NCBI RefSeq assembly: GCF_014698835.1
Contig: NZ_JACJTU010000030.1
Coordinates: 26,758-90,757 of the forward strand
Source of the DNA: Nostoc paludosum FACHB-159
GTDB taxonomy: Bacteria; Cyanobacteriota; Cyanobacteriia; Cyanobacteriales; Nostocaceae
Direction of reading: 5' to 3'
Length of the DNA: 64,000 nucleotides
Positions within the stretch are counted from its first letter, which is position 1. The number at the start of each line of letters is the position of its first letter. Under the pieces are notes generated by a model. The model was not told the DNA's origin and ran no database searches. It saw only the letters and a list, made by a program, of their open reading frames with translations. The position numbers and the translations under genes are program-made. This document shows positions 44,077 through 52,830 of this stretch, piece by piece.

Positions 44077-44625
44077 TTAAGTCTTTGACGCTGGTAATGG
44101 CGAACCAAGAAGAGTGAGATTGAGAGCATAGCCACCAGCGATTAGATAAACAGCATCACACAGCAAACTTAGCTGGCGTACTAAAGAACCCAGGCGATCG
44201 CGGAACGTCCTACCAATAGGATAAGCTGGCACAATACCCCAACCCACTTCTTCTGCCACAAACAACATATCAGCAGCTACCAAATCTACCGTCTCTAAAA
44301 ACTCTGCAAGCATATTTTCCCAGGTTTGGTCATCTTGTTCTAGGAGATTAGCTACCCAAGTTCCTAAAGAATCAACCAAAAGATAGGTATGGGGTTTCGC
44401 GTCAGCAAGGGTAGCAGACAGTTCCACAGGTACAGACAGAGTTACCCAGTCTTGGGGACGACGTTTTTGGTGTTCTAAAATGCGTTTGTGCCATTCTTCA
44501 TCGTCTGGGTTATCAGTGGCTGTTGCTACGTAAATAACTGCTTTGCCCGACTCTATGGCCAGAGTTTCTGCCCACTCACTTTTACCAGATCGAGCTGGCC
44601 CTGTTACTAAGATGACTTTACCCAA
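44077..44625 (-). CDS. cobU: Adenosylcobinamide kinase / adenosylcobinamide-phosphate guanylyltransferase
   Basis: A 182-residue enzyme of cobalamin (vitamin B12-type) synthesis that phosphorylates adenosylcobinamide and then attaches GMP. The P-loop GPARSGKS is at residues 8-15. HQKRRPQDW (with the guanylylated His region), LLVDSLGTWVANLL, VAEEVGWGIVP and GRTFRDRLGSLVRQLS follow in the usual order. The Asn common in the last motif (FRDxxGxxN) is not present here. It starts at ATG. No other cob gene or cobalamin riboswitch is seen nearby. Confidence 0.93.
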   Translation of the reverse strand: MGKVILVTGPARSGKSEWAETLAIESGKAVIYVATATDNPDDEEWHKRILEHQKRRPQDWVTLSVPVELSATLADAKPHTYLLVDSLGTWVANLLEQDDQTWENMLAEFLETVDLVAADMLFVAEEVGWGIVPAYPIGRTFRDRLGSLVRQLSLLCDAVYLIAGGYALNLTLLGSPLPASKT

Positions 44626-45009
44626 AAGTTATTTCCTGAGTATCTTCACAATATGGCTACGTTTGCAGTTTATCATCACAGCAGCGTCGAGTAGGGAGTC
44701 GGGCACAAAAGCAGAGAAATCACGGAAAATAACTGAATAAATGCCCAATGCCCCATACCTCATGCCCAAATTTTTATTTCACAGGTAATATTTTTGATTT
44801 TAAATAACTTTTAAGAGATAAAATTAGCACCAGCATCATTGCAAATTAATAATTACAGTAGATTGCCAGTTGGTGAAGTAAATAAATTTAAGTCTGGTGG
44901 ACAGGCATAAAACCTGTTTGGCTTCTGACTAGGATAATTCACCAATTCTGCTGTATGTTTCAAGTCGGGATTAAAAACCCGCCAAAAACTGGACAGCAAA
45001 CTATAGGGT
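44626..45009. other. Intergenic region upstream of a hypothetical gene
   Basis: Contains AATGCCCAATGCCCCATACC heptamer-like repeats near 44740 and otherwise AT-rich sequence. No gene, riboswitch or terminator could be supported. Confidence 0.45.
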
Positions 45010-45819
45010 ATGTTTATGAAACCAGGCTTAAAACGTATTGAAGCAACTCTACATGATTTAGGGACTCGTGGCACTGATGCCGCTGAACCAGGAGATTCAA
45101 CAAAGCGGCCTTTCTCTTTTAGAATCAGTGTCGCAGCTAACGAACCCACAAAAAGCACAAAGACTTCATCTTCTGAGGATGTTGAAGTCAACATAGAAGG
45201 ACAAGCCGCTGGCGTTGGCGTCGATACGGAACAAAATTTATTTCGCCAGTACGAGTCTGTGCAAACTTTTCAAACAGAAGAGAACGGTGGTAAAACACCC
45301 AGCCTACCCAAGTTTAAAACTCCTAACATCAGTAGCCATCGTCACGGAGCAAATCCAGGCTTGGCGATGAACTTACTGCTAGAAATTCAGGAAAGTGTTG
45401 CTGGTTGGCAAATAGAACTACAAAATATTTTGCAGGAAATTCAGGATATTTACTTAGAAGGGCCAATTGTCAATGGCTGGTTAGAATCCAATTTCCAGGA
45501 GCCAGAACCAGGTGGAACTGCAACACTGCGCCATGCAGAAATTGACAAGTTAATGAACTATGTCGAAGAAATTTGTGCTAGTGGTGGGAAAGTCTCCTAT
45601 CAATCGTCTGCTACTAGCTATCGCCTCTGCGGTGTGGATGATTCTGGTAAAGTTTGGTCGCGCCCATGTCCAGCAGATCAGGTTCCCACCGTTAGTATAG
45701 CGATCGCTCGTTACCAAAAGTTACGTCAGTTGTTGGGACGTAAGCAAACTTTAGAAACTCGCTTGGCTCAACTTGCTCAAAGTCTTGTAGTTTTACATAG
45801 TCATATTCAGCAAACGTGA
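45010..45819 (+). CDS. Conserved hypothetical protein, 269 residues
   Basis: A soluble protein with a polar, probably disordered N-terminal third (DSTKRPFSFRIS, PTKSTKTSSSEDVEVN). A structured C-terminal half begins at GLAMNLLLEIQESVAGWQIE and includes LRHAEIDKLMNYVEEICASGGKVSYQ, SYRLCGVDDSGKVWSRPCP and a final coiled-coil-like helix KLRQLLGRKQTLETRLAQLA. The layout suggests a conserved cyanobacterial family of unknown role. It starts at ATG with a second ATG two codons on. It lies about 200 bp upstream of the glycosyltransferase genes on the same strand, with no clear link. Confidence 0.6.
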   Translation: MFMKPGLKRIEATLHDLGTRGTDAAEPGDSTKRPFSFRISVAANEPTKSTKTSSSEDVEVNIEGQAAGVGVDTEQNLFRQYESVQTFQTEENGGKTPSLPKFKTPNISSHRHGANPGLAMNLLLEIQESVAGWQIELQNILQEIQDIYLEGPIVNGWLESNFQEPEPGGTATLRHAEIDKLMNYVEEICASGGKVSYQSSATSYRLCGVDDSGKVWSRPCPADQVPTVSIAIARYQKLRQLLGRKQTLETRLAQLAQSLVVLHSHIQQT

Positions 45820-46024
45820 AGTTTTAAAGATTTTTTCCGAAAAAACTCGGTTGGTGGGCAGATAAAATTTGGTTTAGATTAACTAAGACAAAATGTGCAT
45901 TAGATTTAAGATTTTAATCAAAAATCGTTCGACTGAGCGAAGCCGAAGTCTCAAATCTGTCTTAGAAAGTTCCGATCTAAGGAAGCCTTAGCTCAGACTT
46001 TCCGCAAAATCCCAAATTAAATCT

Positions 46025-46969
46025 ATGCCAGATATCCAAATCTCTGCCATTATCTGTACCCACAATCGAGATGCCTACTTAGGTGCTGCAATTGATAGTC
46101 TTTTAGCGCAGGATTTTGCTGCTAATTTTGAAGTTGTAGTAGTTGATAATGGGTCTAGCGATCGCACCCGTGAAGTAGTAGAACAAAGAGCTGACGATCC
46201 TCGCCTAAAGTATGTCTTTGAACCCACCATCGGTTTATCCGTCGCCCGCAACACGGGTGCAAAAGTGGCTAGTGCTGATATTCTGGCTTATCTAGATGAC
46301 GATGCCGTCGCGACCAAAGGCTGGCTGCAAGTTTTATATTCTGCCTATTACAATAACTCTAAACTAGCGATCGCAGGTGGCAAAGTCACTCTCATCTGGC
46401 CTGAAGGAGTGCAACAACCACGGTGGCTATCTCCAGGGTTAGCAGGAAATCTAGGTGCATACGACTTGGGTGACAATCTCATTTACATTCAGCAACCCGG
46501 CTCAACACCCAGAGGCTTAAATTACTCCATACGTCGTAGTTTTTTAGAAGAAATTGGAGGTTTCGATCCTCATCTTGGTCGAGTAGGGAAAAATTTATTA
46601 TCTAACGAAGAACTACAAATGACCGAATTTGCCTTACAACGTGGTTGGCAAGTCGCTTATCTTCCAGAAGCACTAGTCGCTCACAATGTTGCTCCAGAAC
46701 GCCTGCAACGTTCTTGGTTTTTAAACCGAGGCTGGTGGCAAGGTATCAGCGAGTGCTATCGAGAACAACTCGCTGGCAGAGCTGGCATCGCTCAATTACG
46801 GCGAGGCAGCGAACGATTTTTGCGCGGTTTGTACAAGGCATTACAATATTTCTCTGACCCAGCAGAACGATTTGACAAACTTGTGTATGCTTACGGTCAA
46901 ATTGGCTACTTAAATGCAGCTATTCAAGGCCTTTTATCCACATCAAATAAGAAGTCATCAATATCATAA
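46025..46969 (+). CDS. Glycosyltransferase family 2
   Basis: A 314-residue GT-A type glycosyltransferase. The nucleotide-sugar site is ICTHNRDAYLGAAIDSLLAQ and VVDNGSSDRT; the metal-binding DxD is YLDDDAVATKGW (about residue 92). The acceptor side has ELQMTEFALQRGW. It is cytoplasmic or membrane-associated, without a clear membrane span. It is the first of three same-strand genes (two GT2 enzymes and an HpsU-like acetyltransferase), which suggests assembly of an exopolysaccharide such as the hormogonium polysaccharide. The specific sugar is unknown. Confidence 0.88.
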   Translation: MPDIQISAIICTHNRDAYLGAAIDSLLAQDFAANFEVVVVDNGSSDRTREVVEQRADDPRLKYVFEPTIGLSVARNTGAKVASADILAYLDDDAVATKGWLQVLYSAYYNNSKLAIAGGKVTLIWPEGVQQPRWLSPGLAGNLGAYDLGDNLIYIQQPGSTPRGLNYSIRRSFLEEIGGFDPHLGRVGKNLLSNEELQMTEFALQRGWQVAYLPEALVAHNVAPERLQRSWFLNRGWWQGISECYREQLAGRAGIAQLRRGSERFLRGLYKALQYFSDPAERFDKLVYAYGQIGYLNAAIQGLLSTSNKKSSIS

Positions 46970-46981
46970 ATTATACTGATT

Positions 46982-47938
46982 ATGTCATCTAAAATACCAG
47001 TTTCCGTATTAATTCCCGCCAAAAACGAACAAGCCAACTTGCCAGCTTGTCTCACTAGCCTCAGCAGAGCAGATGAAATATTTGTAGTCGATTCTCAAAG
47101 TAACGATAATAGTGTTGAGATTGCTAAAAGTTATGGCGCAAATGTCGTTCAATTTAAATTCAATGGACATTGGCCTAAAAAGAAAAATTGGTCTTTAGAT
47201 AATCTACCTTTTCGTAACGAATGGGTGCTAATTGTAGATTGTGATGAACGCATCACTCCCGAACTTTGGGAAGAAATTGAGCAGGCAATTAATCAGGATG
47301 AATATACTGGTTATTATCTAAACCGCCGCGTATTTTTCTTAGGAAAATGGATTCGCTATGGTGGAAAATATCCCGATTGGAATCTGCGTTTATTTCAGCA
47401 TAAAAAAGGACGCTACGAAAACCTACATACAGAAGATATTCCCAACACTGGTGACAACGAAGTTCACGAACATGTAATTTTGCAGGGGAAAGTTGGGTAT
47501 CTGAAAAATGATATGCTCCACGAAGACTTTCGTGACCTTTATCATTGGTTAGAACGGCACAATCGCTATTCAAATTGGGAAGCCCGCGTTTATTATAATA
47601 TTCTCACAGGTCAAGATGATAGCGGCACTATTGGTGCAAATTTGTTTGGTGATGCAGTGCAACGCAAACGCTTTTTGAAAAAAGTATGGGTACACTTACC
47701 ATTCAAACCCTTTTTGCGATTTGTGTTGTTTTATATAATCCAACGTGGTTTTTTAGATGGCAAAGCAGGATATATATATGCACGTTTGCTGAGTCAATAT
47801 GAATATCAAATTGGGGTTAAACTTTACGAATTACGAAATTGTGGTGGTCATCTAAATACTGCAACTACACTAAAGCAGGAAATTCTTGAGCAGGGAAGCA
47901 GAGGATCGGAAGGAAAGCTATTGACAATTGACTCCTAA
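46982..47938 (+). CDS. Glycosyltransferase family 2 (WaaE/LgtF-like)
   Basis: A 318-residue GT2 enzyme starting 12 bp after the preceding glycosyltransferase, so the two are surely cotranscribed. Motifs are VSVLIPAKNEQANLPACLTSL, FVVDSQSNDNSVEIA and WVLIVDCDERITPEL, the DCDER form being typical of the WaaE/KdtX/LgtF branch. A C-terminal region with LPFKPFLRFVLFYIIQRGFLDG may be membrane-associated. It should add a hexose to a lipid-linked or polysaccharide acceptor. An AAAATCT heptamer tract separates it from the next gene. Confidence 0.88.
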   Translation: MSSKIPVSVLIPAKNEQANLPACLTSLSRADEIFVVDSQSNDNSVEIAKSYGANVVQFKFNGHWPKKKNWSLDNLPFRNEWVLIVDCDERITPELWEEIEQAINQDEYTGYYLNRRVFFLGKWIRYGGKYPDWNLRLFQHKKGRYENLHTEDIPNTGDNEVHEHVILQGKVGYLKNDMLHEDFRDLYHWLERHNRYSNWEARVYYNILTGQDDSGTIGANLFGDAVQRKRFLKKVWVHLPFKPFLRFVLFYIIQRGFLDGKAGYIYARLLSQYEYQIGVKLYELRNCGGHLNTATTLKQEILEQGSRGSEGKLLTIDS

Positions 47939-47954
47939 CTTTAGCAATTTTAGA

Positions 47955-48030
47955 TTTTGAATTTTGGATTCAAGGAGAAATTTAAAATCTAAAATCTTAA
48001 AATCTAAAATCTAAAATCTAAAATCCAAAA
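47955..48030. repeat. AAAATCT heptamer tract between polysaccharide genes
   Basis: The 96-bp gap between the second glycosyltransferase and the acetyltransferase is filled with AAAATCT repeats (AAATCTAAAATCTAAAATC). It is the inverse form of the TTTTAGA repeats at 14380 and 51824. It could reduce transcript read-through but does not look like a terminator. Confidence 0.75.
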
Positions 48031-48034
48031 TTGA

Positions 48035-48616
48035 ATGACTAATGACAAACCTTTCGTAGATTTACGCAAATATGACCAATCTTGGTTCGATCGCGGGCGT
48101 CCAGCTTGGTATATTTTATTATGGTGGTTTGTACAAGCGATCGCCTTTCCTCTAACTCCTCAACCGTTAAATATTTTACGTTCTACTCTACTACGATTAT
48201 TTGGCGCTCGTATCGGCAAAGGCGTGTTGATTCGCCCCACAGCCCGTTTTACTTATCCCTGGAAAATTACCATAGGTAATTACAGTTGGATTGGAGATAA
48301 CGTAGTTTTATACAGCCTCGATGAAATTAACATCGGCGAACACTGCGTAATTTCCCAGAAAAGTTACCTCTGTACTGGTAGTCATGATACCCAAGACCCT
48401 GCCTTTGGCTTGAAAACAGCGAGTATCACCATTGAAAATGGCGCATGGGTAGCGACAGATTGTTTCGTTGGCCCCGGAGTAAAAATTGGTGCTAATGCTG
48501 TGATTGGCGCTCGTAGTAGTGTTTTTACCAGTATGCCTTCTGGACAAGTTTGTTGGGGAAGCCCCTGTCGTCCGAATAAAGCCCGGATAAAACTCGATCC
48601 TGTCACAACTCCATGA
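48035..48616 (+). CDS. hpsU: Left-handed beta-helix acetyltransferase, HpsU/WcaF-like
   Basis: A 193-residue protein of the WcaF/colanic-acid acetyltransferase type. The N-terminal KYDQSWFDRGRPAWYILLWWFVQAIAFPL includes a hydrophobic segment. Hexapeptide repeats form the left-handed beta-helix (IGKGVLIRPTARFTYPWKIT, IGNYSWIGDNV, IGEHCVISQ), the catalytic His is in CTGSHDTQDPAF, and the end is IGARSSVFTSMPSGQVCWGSPCRP. It should O-acetylate a sugar. I name it HpsU because it strongly resembles the hormogonium polysaccharide acetyltransferase and sits with two GT2 genes; the symbol is an inference. Confidence 0.75.
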   Translation: MTNDKPFVDLRKYDQSWFDRGRPAWYILLWWFVQAIAFPLTPQPLNILRSTLLRLFGARIGKGVLIRPTARFTYPWKITIGNYSWIGDNVVLYSLDEINIGEHCVISQKSYLCTGSHDTQDPAFGLKTASITIENGAWVATDCFVGPGVKIGANAVIGARSSVFTSMPSGQVCWGSPCRPNKARIKLDPVTTP

Positions 48617-49138
48617 TTTATTGGATAGACCCTGTAGGGTAGCACAATTAGCTGTGCTATCCTAGATTTTTGGTATTTATAATTTAATCATCCTCCATTC
48701 TTTATTCATCTAATTCTCCGTAAAATTTCAGAGCTTTAACTTAGAGCCTATGTACTTTTTACACGGATACAGCAGATTTTAAATCACTTAAGTACAAAAA
48801 GTAAATTTCCAGACTAAGCATAAAACCCGGTTTAATTAACAATTCTCTTTTTGTTCATGGATGTATTTTATACAAGCTCTGTTTGACAGATGTAAGCATT
48901 TTTTTGCAGATAGTTTACTTTTAATTAAATCTTTTAACTTTCAAGTACACAATTCGTGCGTATCTCAAAAACTTGGCAGAAGATATGGTATCTCAAATCA
49001 ACTGGGAGGTAGTGTTGTGATTACAGCTATTGTTGAGTAAACTACAAAACTGGAATGTGAAAACCTGTGTTCGTGAACTTGACAAAGCTTTTAAAGGCGA
49101 AGAAATTTGAGAGTTAAAAATTTTAACCATAATTAAGT
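48617..49138. other. 522-bp intergenic region, nothing recognised
   Basis: AT-rich sequence between the acetyltransferase and the histidine kinase. Only very short frames occur. No hairpin terminator or known regulatory motif was found. Confidence 0.5.
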
Positions 49139-51118
49139 ATGAATTTTAATAAAGATGAGAAAATTATTATTTTAATAGTTGACGATATTCCTAATAGTTT
49201 AAAAAATATATGCGATTTCTTAAAGGATTATGGCTTTCAAGTTTTAGTAGCTGAAGATGGAGAAAGTGCAATTAAAATTGCAGAATACGTCTTACCTGAC
49301 TTAATTTTATTAGATGTAATATTGCCAAGAATTGACGGTTTTAAAACTTGCCAAATTTTAAAAAATAATCCAGCGACTCAAGATATCCCTGTAATTATTT
49401 TAAGTAACCCTACTGATAAAATAAGCACAATTAAAGTTTTGAATACTGGTGCGGTAGATTACATTACTAAACCTTTAGAAAATCAAGAAGTATTAGCTAG
49501 GGTGAATATCCATTTACGCCTCCGCAACCTTACAAAAAAACTCACAGACCAAAATATTGATATTAGCAAACAGCAAGCTGCGCTGCGGGAATGCAAGCAC
49601 GCAGAACAGCAAATTCGCGAACAAGCTGCTTTACTTAATATCACCACAGACGCGATTCTCGTTCAAGATTTGAGTAACCAAATTCAATTTTGGAATAAAG
49701 GAGCTGAACATCTTTACGGTTGGACGGCACAAGAAGCTTTAGGTAAAAATTCTAATCAGCTTTTGTATCGTAAACAAAACTTTTGCCAACTGAAAAATAT
49801 TCAAAAAACTTTAGCTGAGAGTGGTTCGTGGCAAGGTGAGTTACATCAAGTCACAAAACAAGGCCAAGAAATAATAGTTGCTAGCCGTTGGACACTCATA
49901 AATGATGAAGAAGGGCAAGCCAAATCTATCCTCATTGTCAACTCTGACATTACAGAAAAAAAACAACTTGAAGCGCAATTCCTCCGCGCTCAGAGGATGG
50001 AAAGTCTTGGCATATTAGCAAGTGGTATCGCCCACGATCTCAACAATGCACTGACACCAATCATGATGACAATGCAACTTCTAGAAGCAAAACTTCCTGA
50101 TGAAAAAAGTCATCAATGGCTGGGAATTATGGAAACAAATGTTAAACGTGTAGCAGATTTAGTTAAACAAGTTCTGTGGTTTTCACGTGGCTCTGTAGGT
50201 AATTTTAAAACATTACAGGTGCGGAACTTAGTTTCAGAAATAGAAAATATTATCAAACAAACATTTTCCAGAGCTATTGAAATTCGTATCGATGTTCCTA
50301 CACAAAACCTGTGGAATATTTTTGGTGATGGTACTCAGCTACACCAAGTGTTGATGAACCTGTGTATTAATGCTCGTGATGCTATGCCTACTGGTGGGAT
50401 CTTGAAGATTTCAGCAAAGAATTTCTGGGTTGATAGCCACTATGCCAGGATGAATATTGATGCTAAGTTAGGTTCATACATAATGATTAGCGTCTCTGAT
50501 ACAGGTACAGGAATTCCCACAGAGATAGTAGATAGAATTTTTGAACCATTTTTCACAACCAAAGAAGTGGGTAAAGGTAGAGGGCTTGGTCTTTCAACGG
50601 TGCTTGGCATCATAAAAAGCCACGGCGGTTTTGTAAATGTAGTTACTGAAGTTACCAAAGGCACAGAATTTCAAGTTTGCTTACCCGTCACTCAAACAAT
50701 TGAAACAGATAGTAAATTATGTGGAGATAGTGAATTACCTTCAGGGCATGGAGAATTGATTCTAGTTGTTGATGATGAAGATTCAATTCGAGAAATTACT
50801 AAAACCTGGTTAGAACAAAATGGCTATAAAGTGATAGTGGCTAATGATGGTATTGATGCGATCGCACTTTATACAAAACATCAACAAGAAATTAGTGCGC
50901 TGCTGATTGATATGATGATGCCACACATGGATGGGCCAACAACTATCAATGTATTGAAAAAAATTAATCCAGATATCAAAATTATTGGTATTAGTGGGCT
51001 AGCCTCCAACCATGAAATGATTAAAACCCTTGGTAACAACGTCAAAACCTTTTTGTCCAAGCCCTACACTTCGTGTGACTTGTTAAGAAATTTACAGATG
51101 GTGCTGAATACAAAGTAG
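49139..51118 (+). CDS. Hybrid histidine kinase (REC-PAS-HisKA-HATPase-REC)
   Basis: A 659-residue soluble two-component protein. REC1 (about residues 8-125) has phosphoacceptor Asp59 and Lys111. A PAS domain follows (about 165-275, DAILVQDLSNQIQFWNKGAE). The dimerisation/phospho-His domain has His299 in ASGIAHDLNNALTP. The ATPase has N-box NLCINARDAMP, G1 SVSDTGTGIP and G2 GKGRGLGLST. REC2 (about 535-655) has its Asp in LLIDMMMPHMDG. There is no membrane segment, so it senses an internal or relayed signal. No response-regulator gene is adjacent. A G/C fold-back array starts two bases past its stop. Confidence 0.93.
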   Translation: MNFNKDEKIIILIVDDIPNSLKNICDFLKDYGFQVLVAEDGESAIKIAEYVLPDLILLDVILPRIDGFKTCQILKNNPATQDIPVIILSNPTDKISTIKVLNTGAVDYITKPLENQEVLARVNIHLRLRNLTKKLTDQNIDISKQQAALRECKHAEQQIREQAALLNITTDAILVQDLSNQIQFWNKGAEHLYGWTAQEALGKNSNQLLYRKQNFCQLKNIQKTLAESGSWQGELHQVTKQGQEIIVASRWTLINDEEGQAKSILIVNSDITEKKQLEAQFLRAQRMESLGILASGIAHDLNNALTPIMMTMQLLEAKLPDEKSHQWLGIMETNVKRVADLVKQVLWFSRGSVGNFKTLQVRNLVSEIENIIKQTFSRAIEIRIDVPTQNLWNIFGDGTQLHQVLMNLCINARDAMPTGGILKISAKNFWVDSHYARMNIDAKLGSYIMISVSDTGTGIPTEIVDRIFEPFFTTKEVGKGRGLGLSTVLGIIKSHGGFVNVVTEVTKGTEFQVCLPVTQTIETDSKLCGDSELPSGHGELILVVDDEDSIREITKTWLEQNGYKVIVANDGIDAIALYTKHQQEISALLIDMMMPHMDGPTTINVLKKINPDIKIIGISGLASNHEMIKTLGNNVKTFLSKPYTSCDLLRNLQMVLNTK

Positions 51119-51120
51119 AT

Positions 51121-51275
51121 TGGGCATGGGGCATGGGGCAAGCAGGAGATGTGGGAGGTGTGGGAGGTGTGGGAGGTGTGGGAGGTGTGGGAGGATGGGG
51201 AAGAAATCTTTCCCCCCACACTCCCCACACTCCCCTCTCTCCCCCACACTCCCCCATCTCCCCAGTCCCCAGTCG
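51121..51275. repeat. Fold-back G/C-rich 9-mer array, copy 3
   Basis: Left flank GGCATGGGGCAAGCAGGAG as in copy 1, then four copies of GGGAGGTGT (51153-51188). The same core GGATGGGGAAGAAATC follows, then a C-rich arm of ACACTCCCC and CCATCTCCCC units (about 51215-51262) ending CCCCAGTCCCCAGTC. It differs from copy 1 mainly in the number of 9-mers (4 versus 11). It lies directly after the histidine kinase stop codon. Confidence 0.9.
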
Positions 51276-51329
51276 CGATCCCCAAAGAGTGGTAATATGT
51301 TCTCATGGCTGCTCTAATCCTTGGTATTG

Positions 51330-51818
51330 ATGAACAAATTGTTGGATGAAACGCTGTCAATCAAAATTGCTCAAAGCATAAACAGCAGAGCTAGTACCCC
51401 ATTTGACAATGCTTACAAAGCAGCATTGTCCACCGAGGGAGCAAAATATGTTCAAGGATTTTTAACTTTTGTGGGAAAACCATATAGACCAATTGAACAC
51501 AGTTGGATTGAGTTAGGCGATACTTCTAGCAATGACTCCCTTATACGCATTGTCGATCCCACCTTACCGCACCTGAAAAAAAATCCTCAAGAACTCTGGT
51601 ATTTTGCTGCACAAAAGCTGACAGTAAAAAAACTCAAAGCCATTATTGAAGAATCAAAAGAAGATTATCCAGAAGACAATCCTTTACCTATCTATGGTGA
51701 CCCACCTTATGAATACTACGGTGATGTAATGTTAGGTGGTCAAGACTATTTAGCAGCTTATCAAGCAGCAGAAGCTAAATGTAAAGAAATCAACCAACTT
51801 AACCCTGAGAGAAACTAA
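51330..51818 (+). CDS. Hypothetical protein with His-Asp pattern
   Basis: A 162-residue soluble protein starting MNKLLDETLSIKIAQ; three more codons from a TTG are open upstream but less likely. The centre reads KYVQGFLTFVGKPYRPIEHSWIELGD, then LIRIVDPTLP. A His-Trp followed by Asp-Pro-Thr recalls the His-Asp part of transglutaminase/papain-like folds, but no catalytic Cys precedes it, so an enzyme role is doubtful. The C-terminus contains DPPYEYYGDVMLGGQDYLAAYQAAEAK. I do not recognise the family. It stands between the array and a convergent SnoaL-like gene. Confidence 0.55.
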   Translation: MNKLLDETLSIKIAQSINSRASTPFDNAYKAALSTEGAKYVQGFLTFVGKPYRPIEHSWIELGDTSSNDSLIRIVDPTLPHLKKNPQELWYFAAQKLTVKKLKAIIEESKEDYPEDNPLPIYGDPPYEYYGDVMLGGQDYLAAYQAAEAKCKEINQLNPERN

Positions 51819-51936
51819 TACAATTTTAGATTTTAGATTTTAGATTTTTCTTTCAAGGGTAGTCACTGCTCTATGCTAGTTGCTTTCCGATGCAAAGCGA
51901 CTTCTGAATTGTGAATTGTGAATTCTGAATTCTGTT

Positions 51937-52335
51937 TTAATACGATTTGCCATCACTACCAAAATATTCGCGATAGCCACAAATTTTGTCTCCACGCACA
52001 TCAAAGGAAACTGCTACCCGATTTTTGTAAGGTTCTCCAAATAAAAGCCCTTCATCACGAAATTCAAAGACGGCGGTTGTTTCACTGCTAGTAACACGGT
52101 CTAGAGCAGTTAGCTTCAAGCTAGGGGTGAAGGCTTGAGAAACATACTCGAAAAATTCTCTAGCTCGGTCTTTTCCTACGTTCAAACCGTGAAATTTTCC
52201 CATAGGAAACCAAAGGGTAAAATCTTCTGAGAGCATATCTAGCAGCGCTTCCCACTCCCCTGTTGCCATCCCGTGTGTAAGATTCTCAAATGCCTGCTGA
52301 GCAACTTTTAAAGTATTTTCTGAATTTTGTGTCAT
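51937..52335 (-). CDS. SnoaL/NTF2-like family protein
   Basis: A 132-residue protein with the NTF2-like cone fold: helix LKVAQQAFENLTHGMATGEWEALLDML, then SEDFTLWFPMGKFHGLNVG, KDRAREFFEYVSQAF and strands SSETTAVFEFRDEGLLFGEPYKNRVAVSFDVRG. Such proteins act as isomerases, hydrolases or ligand-binding domains; residues alone do not show which. It starts at ATG with AGGGGAGC upstream. It is divergent from the bicupin gene 495 bp away. Confidence 0.82.
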   Translation of the reverse strand: MTQNSENTLKVAQQAFENLTHGMATGEWEALLDMLSEDFTLWFPMGKFHGLNVGKDRAREFFEYVSQAFTPSLKLTALDRVTSSETTAVFEFRDEGLLFGEPYKNRVAVSFDVRGDKICGYREYFGSDGKSY

Positions 52336-52830
52336 TGTAGCTCCCCTTTGATATCTGAACTTTTAGACATTTTTAATTTTTAGGTTTTAAAATTACTAGC
52401 AGTACTTACTTAAAATAGTGATAAATGTTGCATAATTGACACATAATTTCAGGAATTGTAAAGCTATTTATGCTGTTGAGGCTCGGTGGCGATCGCATTA
52501 ATAAATAGTAATACTTTTCAAAAGTATACACAGCTAGATAGAGCAGCTATGTTACCCTACGTGTATCTATTAGTAAATTATTTTTCCATATAACTTATTC
52601 ATGTGCAAACATCTGTATACAGCAGAATTCAGAATTTAGGAGTACAACAAGCTTGATGGTTGACTTTTAGACTGAGCTTGCGTACTTTATTTTCCTTGTA
52701 ATCTGCTGTATTTAATTTTAAGAGTTATAATTTTTAGATTTTTATTTTAAATTACAACTCAAGGCTAATTTATTGAGCAAGTTTAATAATTATCCTGTAA
52801 TTACTAAATTAGTAAAAACTGGAAATAGAT
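52336..52830. other. 495-bp divergent promoter region, nothing specific
   Basis: AT-rich gap between divergent SnoaL-like and bicupin genes. It carries an incomplete HIP1 (GCGATCGCATTA at about 52490) and no clear operator or hairpin. Confidence 0.45.

Noticed and set aside
44077..45009. Cobalamin riboswitch near cobU
   Set aside because: No B12-box or matching secondary structure was found upstream of cobU.
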